Shown: one piece after another, positions 11,640 through 23,780 of the stretch
Layout: every line of letters starts with the position of its first letter
How positions within the stretch are numbered: the stretch's first letter is position 1
Assembly (NCBI RefSeq): GCF_016859285.1
Contig: NC_053416.1
Span: forward strand, 11,087,501-11,151,500
DNA: 64,000 bases
Direction: 5' to 3'
Source: Xiphias gladius
Lineage: Eukaryota > Chordata > Actinopteri > Istiophoriformes > Xiphiidae
Made by a program: the position numbers and the translations under genes
The notes under the pieces: model-generated
Told to the model about the DNA's origin: nothing
The model's database searches: none
The model's input: only the letters and a program-made list of their open reading frames with translations

Positions 11640-14600
11640 TTATTTTTGCATATTACTGTATTTTTTTTTTTTTAACTAAAACACAGTGTAGGCTAGGTAA
11701 AATATTTAATCTACAGCTACACTACCACTGTATAATCATAGTAGCACTGAGCACATCTTTGTTAGGAAAAAGGACAACTTGCTTTATGGCAGTTAGTCAC
11801 TAAATTGTTGTGCAAATGACACATAACACAGGTACAAAGACATGACCACATAATCCCCAGGAGGCATTTTGTAAACTGAAATCAATCATTATAAAGGGTG
11901 TGCTTATACACTGTAGAAAATGACAAGCCTGGCATGCAATTTTATCTTGTATCCGATCTTACCGGCAGTGTTTGAGGAGATGTCTTTTTGCCATTGTATT
12001 ATATTTCTGTATAGGACATCATTTTCCTTATTCCAGTACTATGTCTTTAAAACCAAATCAAAACATGAAATTCAACTTTGAAAATTTCCTTGAGATTTTT
12101 GTTTTGTTTTGTTTTATATGTAATTTCCTGGGGAAAAGTTACATTATCTCAAATAAATTGCATTTGTTCAAACAGAAATATTTTGTAAGTCATCTAACAA
12201 AAGGGACTAAACTATAAAATATAGTGAAGTTAGTTTCATGTCCATGTTTCATGTTTGCACTGCACAGCATTAACCACATAGATATGTTTTACTTGTGTTT
12301 TTTCTCTGCTTGGGATACGTGCAGAACAAATTAAGAAGGTAAATCATAATAGCAACTCTTGCAGGACTTTTATTAATAAATCACCATCATATTAGGTAAT
12401 AATTTAAACAATATCACCACAAATAGCAGGATGATCTACGAGGAACAACGACCAGCCCTAAGCTTCTTTTGGCTGTGGGTTCAGGCTCTATTTCCAACAA
12501 GATCTTTACACAGCGTCTCTGTTGGACTGGAAAGGGAACGGGTCAAAACGAGTGGGGAGGTAAAATCATAAAACAGTCTGATAGAAAGATGCTTATGGGA
12601 ACTATAAAATGGAGCACTAATCGTAATTCACTGGGGTCTTATATATGACACAACATCAACATAAGAAGTCTGTTTTCTGCTCTTCCATAGAGTTAAATGA
12701 TGTGTCTAAAACAGTAGTTCCAAACCTCTGAAAGATTTTTGAAGAATTTTCACAAGAATAGTAGCATTTAGATAAAACAGCGAGAAATGTGATTAGTGCT
12801 CTGTTGTATACACTTGGTCAAATATTGTTATTCACAAGCCACTTTTTTTTTTTTTTTTTCAAACCACATTAGCGCATCATTATGAGAAGATTCCTGACAG
12901 TGATTACTGTACATATCAGTCATGTTTGAAATATTTAGCATAACAGACCACATTAGTACATAGAGTACAGCACTGTTCTGGGACACTTAGGCTAACTGTT
13001 GAGCCCTTTTATGATGCTTACTTTATATATAAATATGCAATGTTCAAGTTAAAGATCACACTGAAAATTTGAATCCTGATGCTGCTTTTCTGCCAAAAAG
13101 TGAAATATAACTTGAGAAAAAGAGGTAACCACAAAAGGTCAAATAAAAACCACCCCAATGCTGTGGAAAACATTATGGTGCTTGTTAAATGAAGGGTTTA
13201 ACTTGTAAAAAGTGCTCTCTACATAGTATACTGACACTGTATTTTATACTAAAGTCTTATCCCCTCATAGCTAATGATTAACAATCCTGCACAATAAGAA
13301 AGTCACCATCAGAAAAAAAGGTGGGAATGCTGAACCTACCAAGTTGCCCTAATTAAGTATGCAGGTTTGGTTGCATACAGTGTGTAGGTTACCAGCTGTT
13401 TGTTAATTTGTAATGACAACTGACTGACTCACACACCCTGTATCTTATTTCCATTCCTCCTTCAGCCCAATGTGAAAGCACAGGGCCCAGTGAACCCATT
13501 AGTCAGGCTGAGGAAGGCATGGAATAATAATGAACGCACCTCACACGCATGAGCAAGTAAAGCCCCCCCCCACCGCCGCCGCCACCGCCAGTGACTTTCC
13601 AGGAGGTTTTTCCATCATGTAAAATGTATGTCCCTCTCACTTCAACAGATCTCTCCATCCTCTATCAAGCGAGGAGACTTTTTTTGTTTTTAGGCACTAT
13701 GACGTGGACCTGAACTGAACTGAAATGGCAGAAAAAGAAAAAAAAAAATCAATCACCTCTTACATATTTCTTTCTCCCAGAAGCTGTTGGAGGTTTACAT
13801 CATTTGTCATCATCATCATCATCATCATTAATCATCATGGTCACGTCACTGTATCTAATTGTAGTCTTGCATTTGGTTTGCTCATCTTCCTATGTTCTGT
13901 TGATTTTGAGGTGAAAGGGTTTTTTTATACATCTCTTGCTTCTCTTATGTGAAAACTTTTTAGTAAAAGCTTCTCACTTTTTTAGTGAGTTTTATAACAT
14001 TGTTTTCCACTACTGTATGATTGTGTAACCATATTATATGCATTACTGTTGCACAAACAAACAGATCAGACCAATATTGAAGCTACAGGGAGAAAACCTG
14101 TTATGCCGTGCTCATAGTCAGTCCGCCTTTTTGGATAAATTGTAATAGAACTGTTCGTACTCTACACCATTATTTATTTATTTATTTATTATTATTATTA
14201 TTATTATTTAAAGCCAAAAAAAATAGCATTGGAAGGCAGCTGCTGGACTGAGCAGCACATTTAAGAGAGCAGAAAATCAGATGGAAATTACTTCCTCAAA
14301 TGTGACTGCATCATATGCTTAGCTAAGGACTAGTTTTTTGAAAGACGATTTAATATTGCTGTTTATTTAATATTTTGAAAATGAACACCATTTCCCACAA
14401 TTCCTAGACATTCGCAAGCTAAACATCACGGCTCGACAGAAGATGCAAGTCCATGAGCTTGTTGAGAAGTCGTGGCTAGGTCAGACATGTGTCATAATAT
14501 AAAGACAGAAAAAAACTACAGAATGTAGAAGCTGATACAGAATCAAATTTTAGAGGCAGCATAATTGCATGTAGAGTCAATAGTAAAATGACGAAGACAC

Positions 14601-14954
14601 CTACACTCGAGTTGAAAATGTTTCAACTTTAGTGACTTTACGAATCTGCTTCATTAGCGTACAGAAACGAGGGAAAAAGGAGGGAGACTGTAGGGAAATA
14701 ACAAAAAGGAGTTTCTGGTGAGTTCTGACTTCAGTCAGAGGCTGAGCTGAATATACACATACAGACACAGTTGGTATTTCCATTGCTAGCTAGCTAACGT
14801 ACAGTTGGTACGTTAGCTGCAATCCCGTCTCCTAAAAATTATGTTCAGACATTTGTAAATTGTTTTCCCAATTATATGGTTGTGACAAATGCAATCACCA
14901 AACAAATTAAACTCATAGCAACAAGGTTCTCCCTTTTGCTTCCCCTCAATGGCT
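11640..14954. other. Intergenic, no gene recognised
   Basis: AT-rich. 13425-13640 is a more complex GC-balanced block, with an AP-1-like heptamer at 13425 and a C9/CCGCCG run at 13563-13590, which could be a conserved non-coding element. Confidence 0.6.
14172..14208 (+). repeat. (TTTA)n/(TTA)n microsatellite
   Basis: Four TTTA-type units followed by about seven ATT units. Confidence 0.9.
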
Positions 14955-15440
14955 TTAAACCTGTGATAACTGATTTCTTTCACCACTTGGGGGCTGTGGA
15001 AACAAGTTGTGAACTCAACATTGACATTTTAATATTGACAGTTGACTAGTGACACGTACAGCAATTACAGATGATCATTAGCATTCATTTTGAGCAGTTT
15101 TTCTGGCCACCTGATGAATGTAAGTCCAATATTCACTCTCTTTTAGCCCTGTTTTTGGTCTCCACCAAATCCTTTGGGGGCATATGTGGGACTAAAGCTG
15201 CTAAATGTTCTATGTTGCTCACCAGCTGTCCCTTACTTTTTCTGTCTGATGTTTGGTGCTGGGCTAGCGGTGTACAGTGGGTTATTTGAATTTTTTTTCA
15301 CTGAAAACAGATGCCTGTGTGGCCGAAATCGACCCTATGAAAGTGGTTAGAGTGAACCAACGAGCTGAAAACCTCTGTAAGGCTGAGAGGAGCTGCAGTT
15401 TTGGGTGATAATCATCTGCAGGTTCAACAATACTAGCGAA
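14955..15440 (+). repeat. Dispersed repeat family C copy
   Basis: Shares, in order, GAACTCAACATTGACATTTT, ATGTAAGTCCAATATTCACT, TTTTTGGTCTCCACCA, GTGTACAGTGGGTTAT and GGTGATAATCATCTGCAGGT with the copies at 17960 and 27475. Confidence 0.65.
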
Positions 15441-16823
15441 CCCTTTCACACGGTCATGTTGTTTTCACATTGTCACTTGATACTAAATAATAATGTATTG
15501 ATTATAGCCACATTAAAGTTGGAAAAAATCATACACACTGTTTGACCATATCTCTTTCAGATCGTTCCACTTCTTAATTGGAGCTGTGTTTGCACTGAAT
15601 GAAATATTCAAACCCAAGACTCTATGTTTTTATGGCTCCACCATTACATCAGATGGAAATGTTCTTGAAGTCTTCAAAGTCACCAAAATTAGGTCTGACA
15701 TGTTTGGAAACTTTGGGATCTCCCCTGGAATTCCAAATTAAATTCTGTGGGTTTTAACAATATTTCACTACGTAGCATGAGTTTGTACTGATGGGGTTAG
15801 GGTCAATGGGTTTAAAAGGTTAAATCATCATAAGAAAAAGAGAGCTGTGGGGACAGACATGTGTACGAGACAAGGGGACAATGCACTACCGGAGAAGAAG
15901 TGGAGCCAATGTAGACGCAGACAGGGAGATGGAGATAAAAGAGGGAGAGCCCACAGCAGGCCAGAAGTTGTCTTCTACTGTTACTGCAGTGGAGTCACAA
16001 TGCGAGCGGAGAGAGTATGAGTCATACACAGACCCCTCCCTGGCTTCTTCTCTCTCCCCCCACCCCTGACAATGAAGCTGGGTTACGTCGGACCTGACTC
16101 ATTCATTCACAGCCGAGTCTCAAGCCCACTTTGGTTATACAGATGAAATCGTGCTACTTAAGAGACCATCGCGGCTCTCATTATAGTGGTCTGACATACT
16201 TTACCGTGCTGGTTGCCTGAGCCCCATTCATAAAAATTCTGCAGTCTGTGAGTATGTGCAGGGGAAGACACATGTGCACACATACACACACAGCTCCAGT
16301 CCCTTATTTGGTTTTCTTGTATAGCTGAATGGGTTGAGGACGAGTGTGTGTCATGGCTAGGGTTTTGTGTTTAATGGCTACTGGGGGGCCACCCACACTG
16401 GGAGTGTGTTCACCTACAGTATTGTAACATACATTAGATAAATTCCCCTGAGTGTGCTCCATCTCCCCTCTATCAAATGTGACTTCCCCTATACTAAGAT
16501 TCACCTCTGTGTAGTTATTTCTACCTCCCCTCCTAACATTTTTTCCTCCTCTAGCCTCCTCTTCCTCCTCTCTCATTGGAGCAGCATCTACCTCCATGTG
16601 GTTAGCTCATCTCCTTTCCTTCCTCTCCTTCTCTCTCTGGTTAGCTCATCTCATCTCTAGGCAGTCAGCTTGTCAGGCAGCTAATTATAGTCTACGCTGT
16701 GGAGCGCAGGGCCGGATGTGACAGCACGCCGTGTTTGTGTGCGTCTGTGCACTGTATGTATGTGTGCTTATGTGTGTTAAGTGCAGACATATATGTCACC
16801 GTTGCTGTCTGTTTCCGCATGGT

Positions 16824-16871
<48 letters not shown>

Positions 16872-17959
16872 CCATATGTGTTCTTGTACATCTATCTTTG
16901 TGCGGACCTGTTCTATAGGTTTGAGAATGTATTCCATCACTGAGGGTCTTCACAAGTATAATGATGCAAAAGTGTGTGTGCGTGCATGTGTGTGCACGTG
17001 TGTGGACGAGCCACCAGCAGGATATCCAATCCCAGCCCCTCCCACACTGTACTGCAGCTCTGACTCATACAAGGTGGAGGCAGAGACAACCAGGGTCTGA
17101 TGACTGACTGGTGTGTGTGTGTGTGTGTACACATGCGGTTACATATACGCATATAGACTCATACATATGTGCTATATGGAAAAGTTAACAGGTAAGGATA
17201 TAATACAGAGTACACACATGCATACAACATATAACACTGCGGATACTTTACATAGACATGAACAGAGGCTGGGCTATATAGTCAGTTACCAGTATTATTT
17301 ATATCTATTTATACCTATTTATTGCAACGCTTGCCTCCATGGTCAGGCTTCAACTGAAACATGTTTCAACGAGCAACGTGTATCTAACATTATATCAATG
17401 CAAAAGTGGTGTCAATCAACAGAATATAAGATATTAAACGTTTACTGCAAACAGCCACAACACGTGCAATCACAGCTGTCAAATAAAAAAAATAAAAAAA
17501 CTCTTATCAGTCCAGTTTTGGAGATTTTCATGTTTTAAATACTGTTTTACATGGTTTGGGAATTTTCTACTAGTCTAGATCCATTGAAAATCCTTCACAA
17601 GCTCATTGGATAAACTTAAAATTATTTCTTCCATGGCCACAGAAAATATTCATTTCTTACTGGCTGGCAGGTGTCTGTTAAAATAATATCACATGACACC
17701 TCGAACATAGTTCCACTCAACAGTTTAAAATCACTGTTTGAGTCAGTGCGAAAGGTATATTAAATTGCAGGTAACCATAGAAACTGATCTTCTGTGTTGC
17801 GCAACTCGTACTGGTGAAACAGACCTAACCCTGAATTAAACTGGCTTCATCCGTTTCTGCTGTTCAGAGAAAACATACAGCAAGATGCAGACCAGTTTGA
17901 GCCTCAAGTCTTTCAGAGTTATGCAATTTCTTTAAACCATCATTGATTGATTTTTTTTT
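15441..17959. other. Intergenic, possible regulatory block
   Basis: 15840-16220 is GC-balanced, non-repetitive and contains two AP-1-like heptamers (16018, 16095); GT-rich to 17130; AT-rich after that. No gene. Confidence 0.55.
16824..16870 (+). repeat. (GT)n microsatellite
   Basis: About 23 uninterrupted units, in a 400-bp GT-rich neighbourhood extending to 17130. Confidence 0.97.
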
Positions 17960-18300
17960 TTTTTTTTTTTTGTCCACTTTGGGGCATTGGAAGCAAGCTG
18001 TAAACACAACATTGACATTTGACCATATAAAGGTAACATGCTGTTAGCAAACAGCTGCCTTTTTACACATATAGCAGAAACAGAGCAAAATTAGCATGAA
18101 TATGACTTTGTGTGTCTGTCCACCTGCAAAATTTAAGTCCGATGTTCATTCTCTTTTTGGCTTTGCTTTGGTCTCCACCAACTACTAAGCAGCTGCCTCC
18201 TACATCTGGAAATGAGATTCAAAATACTAAAACGCTCAGTAGAGCTGAGGGGAACTGCAGAATCAGGTGATAATTCTCTGTGGGTTCGCCACACCTAAAA
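17960..18300 (+). repeat. Dispersed repeat family C copy, internally deleted
   Basis: AACACAACATTGACATTTGA, AAGTCCGATGTTCATTCTC, TTTGGTCTCCACCAAC and GAACTGCAGAATCAGGTGAT match the family. The middle part (the GTGTACAGTGGG block) is missing. Confidence 0.65.
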
Positions 18301-21024
18301 ACTGTGCAGAACTGGGTGTGTGACAGCTCCCGGTGTTTATATTTTTTACCTATATTCTTTCACAGTTTCTGTAAAGCATGTCAAGGTGACACACGGAGGA
18401 AGTGTCTGAGTTAGACATAGGCAGTGAATGTGAACATGGATTTCTCAATGAAAGAGATGAGGCTGCGTCCATTCATATATTACGCATATAAGCACGTATG
18501 CCTGCACACACACACACACACATATAGACAGACAATAGCAACGGCTTCGCACGTAAAGGATGAGATCAACAGTCGATGTGTATCCGTTCAGATGCCATGG
18601 GAACTCTCTCTCCTCCCCTCTCTCTTTCTTCTTTATCAATCATTCTTTCCTCTTCTCCTGCTCTGCGTCTGCCTCATGGCTTCCTGTGTCATCCCCCCTC
18701 CCCCCACCGCAATAAAAGGAGAGAGGCCTGTTCATTCAAGCATTTGACCAGTCAGCTGAGCAAGGAGAGAGGAGGGAGAGAGGGAGGGAGGAGGGAGGAG
18801 GGGAGACGGAGATAAAATGTGAGGAGAGGAAAGGAGAGGAGGAAGGCTCCCTCCCTGTGATGAATAGGTCACCTGTATTACATCACCGATGGGGGATGGA
18901 GCGTTAAAGGAGAAAGAAATGAAAGGTAGGACAAAAAAAGACCAGACCCCTCCTTTCCCTTTTCTCTCTTTCTCATCCTCTTCCTCCCTGTCTCCTCCTC
19001 CTGCCTCTGCCCTTCCAGTCCCTCTCGCTCTCCTTCTCCCCTCTCCATCACCCCCTCCACTCCCCATCCTGACGGTATGAGTCACAGACAGACCAGTTCC
19101 CTTGTTGCACTGCGGAAACGTAATGTGACGTAGCCTCCATCTCTCCCTCCTTCGCCACGCGCGTCCCTCCATCTCTCCCATTCATCCGTCCGTCGCTGCC
19201 TCCCATTCATCCACCCTCTCGTCATAGCACAGCAAGTCTCCATTCACAAAAAGCCCTTTAAGCCGGGAGAGAGACACCAGGTGGATTCACAACACCAGAA
19301 CGAACACAAACTGTGTCACACCAGTAGAATATTAGGCCTATACATTTCAGTATAGTACAATAATGCAGTTTAAAACAATGAATTAAAATACAACAAGGCA
19401 GTAGCAAGTAGAACTAAATCATTAGCACTTAAAATATGACTCTTTAGCATGGAGAGCACATAAGAATAACTGAAAATCTTGGCAAATGTAATGAGTATCT
19501 TTGGCTCAAAAGTGAGTTAGTTTCACCAATACTGTATTTGGTACAATGTTGAGCAAGGTTTATTGTTGCCATGGTTACAGCATGTGCAGTCATATATGAG
19601 TTAGACTGCCCCATGATTTGTAACACTGATTAAACTGTTGACAGGAAGTATGTTTGAGGTGTCCCAATAGAGGATAAAAATGGACAATGCATCTAAAACT
19701 GAATAGAATAGGAGCACATTTTGCAATTTGCGAATAAAAAAAACAACCTAATAATCACTAAAATCAAAATGTGACAAACTGCAATAGAAAGTGAGTGAAT
19801 AAACCATGACGTACAGTACATGAAGCACGTAACTTGAACGTCCACTGGAGCATCCACTGGAGAGACGAAAAAATCACCGACGAAAACATCAGATCTGTGT
19901 GGAGCGACGAGGAGGCTGTAACCTTCTTCAAATTAGCACATGAAACAAACATAAATGCCATATTTCCATCATGATATCTACATTGTTTTTCACTGTTTAA
20001 TGTTTGACTGGAGCTCCTCTAACTGAGTCATCTCGTTACACCCTCTTCTTCCACAATGATTTAACAGCATGTGACTTGGGAATTTGCGCCTTCCGCTGCT
20101 TATTTTCAATTAACCAACTCCTAATATTGACATAATGGTACCAGATGGAAATGTACATTATTTCATACTTTCTTTTGCTGATTTTGCCAAGCATTCTGTT
20201 CAAATTTTCATTAAATTTGCATGGACACCTAGATATAGATGAATATAATAGAATGCATATGGTACATTGCATTGCCATACAATGCCATACAATGCAACGC
20301 ATGAGCAGCAGCAGGAAGATTATCATCACGGCTTCTAACCAATAGTTTCAAACAATATGCAGAAATGAAAAATAGCATAAAGGGAAAAGGCCAGGTGACT
20401 TCACACTCACACTGTCTCTCACATCACTACAGGATGAAGTCAAGGATAAACTTGTCTCTCTGGGTGTCATTCAGCGGCGTGTTATTAAACATTGGCATTC
20501 ACAGACACGCTCCCAGGTAATAACACAGACAACACGATGGATTTGTGTTTTATGACATTCGTCAGCAGTCTGTGGAAGTACGCAGTGAAGTGAGCAACAG
20601 GGGTGATTTTTCATATCATAGACTAAATAATGCCAGCCGGCAAAAAAAAGTAGGACAGATGTGATGACATCACAGTATTGCCATCGGATGATTGTTAGAA
20701 AACACTCCACGGATGGTGAACCATTTATTTGAAAGTTGCAGAATCTGGATATGATACATGTACAGTGAACGGTGACAGGGAAATAGAGCCACAGCAGCCA
20801 TGAAAAATGTCTCAGTAGGGTTAAAGCTATAACATAATACTAAGTTGAGAAATACTATATAAGTAAAATGCCATTGCATGTTGAATGCAAAATACTAATG
20901 AGCTAGTATTTCACCACTGTAATCATATCAGAGGAGGTTATCCAGGATAAAAAAAATGTATTCTGATTCCTATTGAATGGGGTAGTAATTCTAGTTTTGT
21001 TACATTTAAATTCAGTATTTCTCA
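18301..21024. other. Intergenic, possible regulatory block
   Basis: 18400-19300 contains the purine/pyrimidine tracts, an AP-1-like heptamer at 19078 and a CRE-like TGACGTAG near 19127. 19300-21000 is AT-rich with nothing recognised. Confidence 0.55.
18762..19068 (+). repeat. Polypurine tract followed by polypyrimidine tract
   Basis: 18762-18843 is nearly all G/A (GGA-rich). 18945-19068 is nearly all C/T (TCC-rich). They face each other across about 100 unique bases. Confidence 0.85.
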
Positions 21025-21262
21025 CTTAAAGGAATTGTGTGTATCTTTGAGGTCTAACGACGATACTGAATGGGTTTCCTTCCCGATTAATTGAATATTT
21101 TATAATGTGCAATATTTACATCCATGTTTTTAGCTTGCTTTCTTCTTTGCCTTTGTTAGCAAACCACCTGTCACTCAGCTGAACAGTGTAAAACTGGCAG
21201 CTTGAAAACATTGCTCCGTGGTGCTACCAGTGGTCCAAAACCCCACAGGGTACCTTTAAACT
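21025..21262. repeat. Candidate TTAAAGG-ended MITE
   Basis: Starts TTAAAGGAATTGTGTGTAT and ends CCACAGGGTACCTTTAA. The TTAA(AGG)/(CCT)TTAA arrangement is that of T2/Kolobok- or piggyBac-like MITEs. No ORF. Confidence 0.45.
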
Positions 21263-22899
21263 GGCCATCCGTCTTTGGACATTTTTAACCTTTCAGCTGC
21301 TCCCCCCTTAGAAGCCTCTGATTTTACAGACTTCCAATAAAACGGCTCATCTTATCGTTAACTGTACCTTTCACGCAGTCATAAAACTTGCATCTAGCAG
21401 TATGAGCCTGTGTGATTCTCTTTGAGCATGAAAATACAAAATTCCTCTGAGACTAAACAATCCTGCTAACAAGTTGAGGTTATTTGTGAAAAAAAAAAAG
21501 AATAATAGGGCTGTTTAAATAAGAACAGTGGCATTTCACTTGTGGTACAGAGGAATACTGTGTTTGCATTGGAGGCTCAAATACATAATCTTTCTCTGAA
21601 CGTAATCAGAAGATATGAGTCTTTCTAATCTCTCTGATTACGTAACTGTATGTACGTTATAATGGATGACATCACTAAGGTAACCTACCTACCTAACGGT
21701 CTCAGTCGTCAGAGACAGATGCCTCAGCGACTTGCGTCTGATTTTACGAATGAACGGTTGACATTCAGGTTTGCCCTGCTGGTTGGCTGAAGACAGGAGC
21801 AGAGAAAATCTCAGTGTACAGTATGATTCACCACAACAAAGTGTTAGGGGAGAGGGGGTGGTGATGTCATTGGTGGTGGTGGTGGTGGTGGGGGACTCAT
21901 CTGTGAGTCAGAGAGGAAAAAGAAGAGGAGGTGATGGAGGAGGAGGAGGAGGAAGAGGATAAGGAAGAGAGGTTGGTAAGGGAAAAAAAAAGAGAAAAAA
22001 AAGGAGTACATGGGGAGGTGGGGTACCTGCTGTGTGTGACCCATGGTAACAGGCGATGCTGGCCTGCAGATGACTCACCACTGCTTTACCAACCTCTCAC
22101 ACTCACACACACACACACACACACACACAATACACGGGATGCTCACGCCATACGCCATGACACGCAAACATGTAAAAATGCATCGTACATGCACATACAG
22201 ACTGTTTTATGGCATTAGAAGCATGTAGACTTCCAAGCAACATACACACGTTGCCTACAGGATGCTTGCACAGACACACACACACACAAGCACCACATGA
22301 AGTGAAGGGAGAGGAGGGGAGGGTCAGGATGACTCACACATCAATGATAGCACCCCTCCCTCTCCTCAGTCACACACACACACACACACAGAAGAAGGAC
22401 ATATCATTTGGATGCAACCCACATCCTCCCCACATCCTGGGGAACCTCCCCTCTGAAGCTCAGACTCACAGCGGGAGGCTCCGACCGAATGCAGTTTCTC
22501 TAAGGTGATGGGAATTCTCTGGCAGGATATTCTAACTTTAAATAATTAAGGATTAAGTCAAATTGTGAGAAGTTTGCAGTAGCGCGTCTGTTGCGGCCTC
22601 CAAGCTTCTTGTCTTAAAGGTGCTCATCTCTAAAAATCAAAATATTATCGTCAGATTCAATTTTGGTATCTTGGTATAATTTCTGTAGAGATTAGACTTC
22701 AGTGGAGATTACTCGCACTCTCCAAACCACACTAGTTGTATTTTAAACTCTAGCTTATCCCAGACTTAAGACCACATTTCCCAGAAACCCCGTCCTGTTA
22801 ACAGAATGGATATTTTAATGCCAAAGGATTCATTTATCTTTGTCTTACCGCAGATGATAAACATGATAAAGGTGTTTTTTCCTGTCGGCCTTTCACTCG
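21263..22899. other. Intergenic, AP-1-motif and simple-repeat rich
   Basis: Polypurine GGA/GAAA runs at 21910-22010, CA repeats, and AP-1-like heptamers at 21904, 22071 and 22330. No gene. Confidence 0.55.
22104..22129 (+). repeat. (CA)n microsatellite
   Basis: About 13 units; a second short run is at 22370-22391 and another at 25303-25323. Confidence 0.95.
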
Positions 22900-23104
22900 T
22901 TCAACTATTTGCCTCTTTGCAAGCTTTTCTCTATTTGCACTGATCAGTGCTCTGCAACTGTTATTAACTCTTCAAGCTGACGCTGTATACTACTGTATCC
23001 TGCTCATTGCTGCACTGTTTATGTTGTTTATTTTCTGTTTTTGTGCCCACACTGTGAATCAATTTCCCTTCGGAATAATAAAAATCAATCAGTCAATCAA
23101 TCAT
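22900..23104 (+). repeat. Candidate LINE 3' end with ATCA tail
   Basis: GTGAATCAATTTCCCTTCGG then AATAATAAAAATCAATCAGTCAATCAATCA: a 'tgaatttcccttcggga-taataaa' end followed by a tandem tetranucleotide tail is the usual 3' end of CR1/L2/RTE-like fish LINEs. No ORF is left. Confidence 0.5.
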
Positions 23105-23484
23105 ACAGCGTGCCTGATTTGCGAAGTAAAGCAATCCTAGCAGGTGGATACATCTGATCCAGAGGTGAGGTACATAATGTGAGATGCAATGACAGCTAAT
23201 CCGCCATGCTTTTGACAGTTAGACAAATGTACTTATTATTTATTGTGCTTTTTTTTTTTTTTTACCTTAGTAGCAGTAGTTTCATACATGTCAACTGCTC
23301 AATATGGCCAATATTGCACTGTTGAGCATCTTAGTTTGAGCAATTTAAATGAAAGGTTCCTTTCTCTAGAGCTCAACAATAGCAGACATAATAACCTCCA
23401 CCTCTATTCACCACACCCTGAATTAAGAGTAGGTCCAGATTTTTGCAAATACACTGATGCCACTGGCACGTCTGTATTGTGGAT

Positions 23485-23780
23485 ATGTAGCTGAAGCCAG
23501 CAGCCAGTCAGCTTTAGCTTAGCTTAAAGACTGGAAACAGAGGGAAACGGTTCGCCGGGCTCTGTCCAAAAGATGATAAAATGCAACTTCCAGCATCTCT
23601 AAAGCTCAGTAATTAATGCATTATATCTTTTCTGTTTAATCCACACAAAAACTGAAGTGTCGAAAAGACAATTCGTTGTACCTATGCACGGAGCCAGGCT
23701 AGCCCTTTCCGAACACTGCTGCTTTCCTACTGACCAGCCCACGGCATAGCATTCAGCTAACTTGAGTTATGTTTATAGGG
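23485..23780. repeat. Dispersed repeat family E copy
   Basis: AGCTTTAGCTTAGCTTAAAG, GGGCTCTGTCCAAAAGATGA, and on the far side GAGCCAGGCTAGCCCTTTCC with CATAGCATTCAGCTAAC. The GCTAGC/TTAGC-containing arms at both sides suggest inverted ends. Confidence 0.55.

Noticed and set aside
16699-17100. 133-codon open frame with long CV repeats
   Set aside because: Runs through the (GT)n microsatellite; Cys-Val repeats are a simple-repeat artefact.
18732-19181. 149-codon open frame on the minus strand
   Set aside because: Product of the purine/pyrimidine tracts (Gly/Glu/Arg-rich on one side, Pro/Ser on the other); low complexity.
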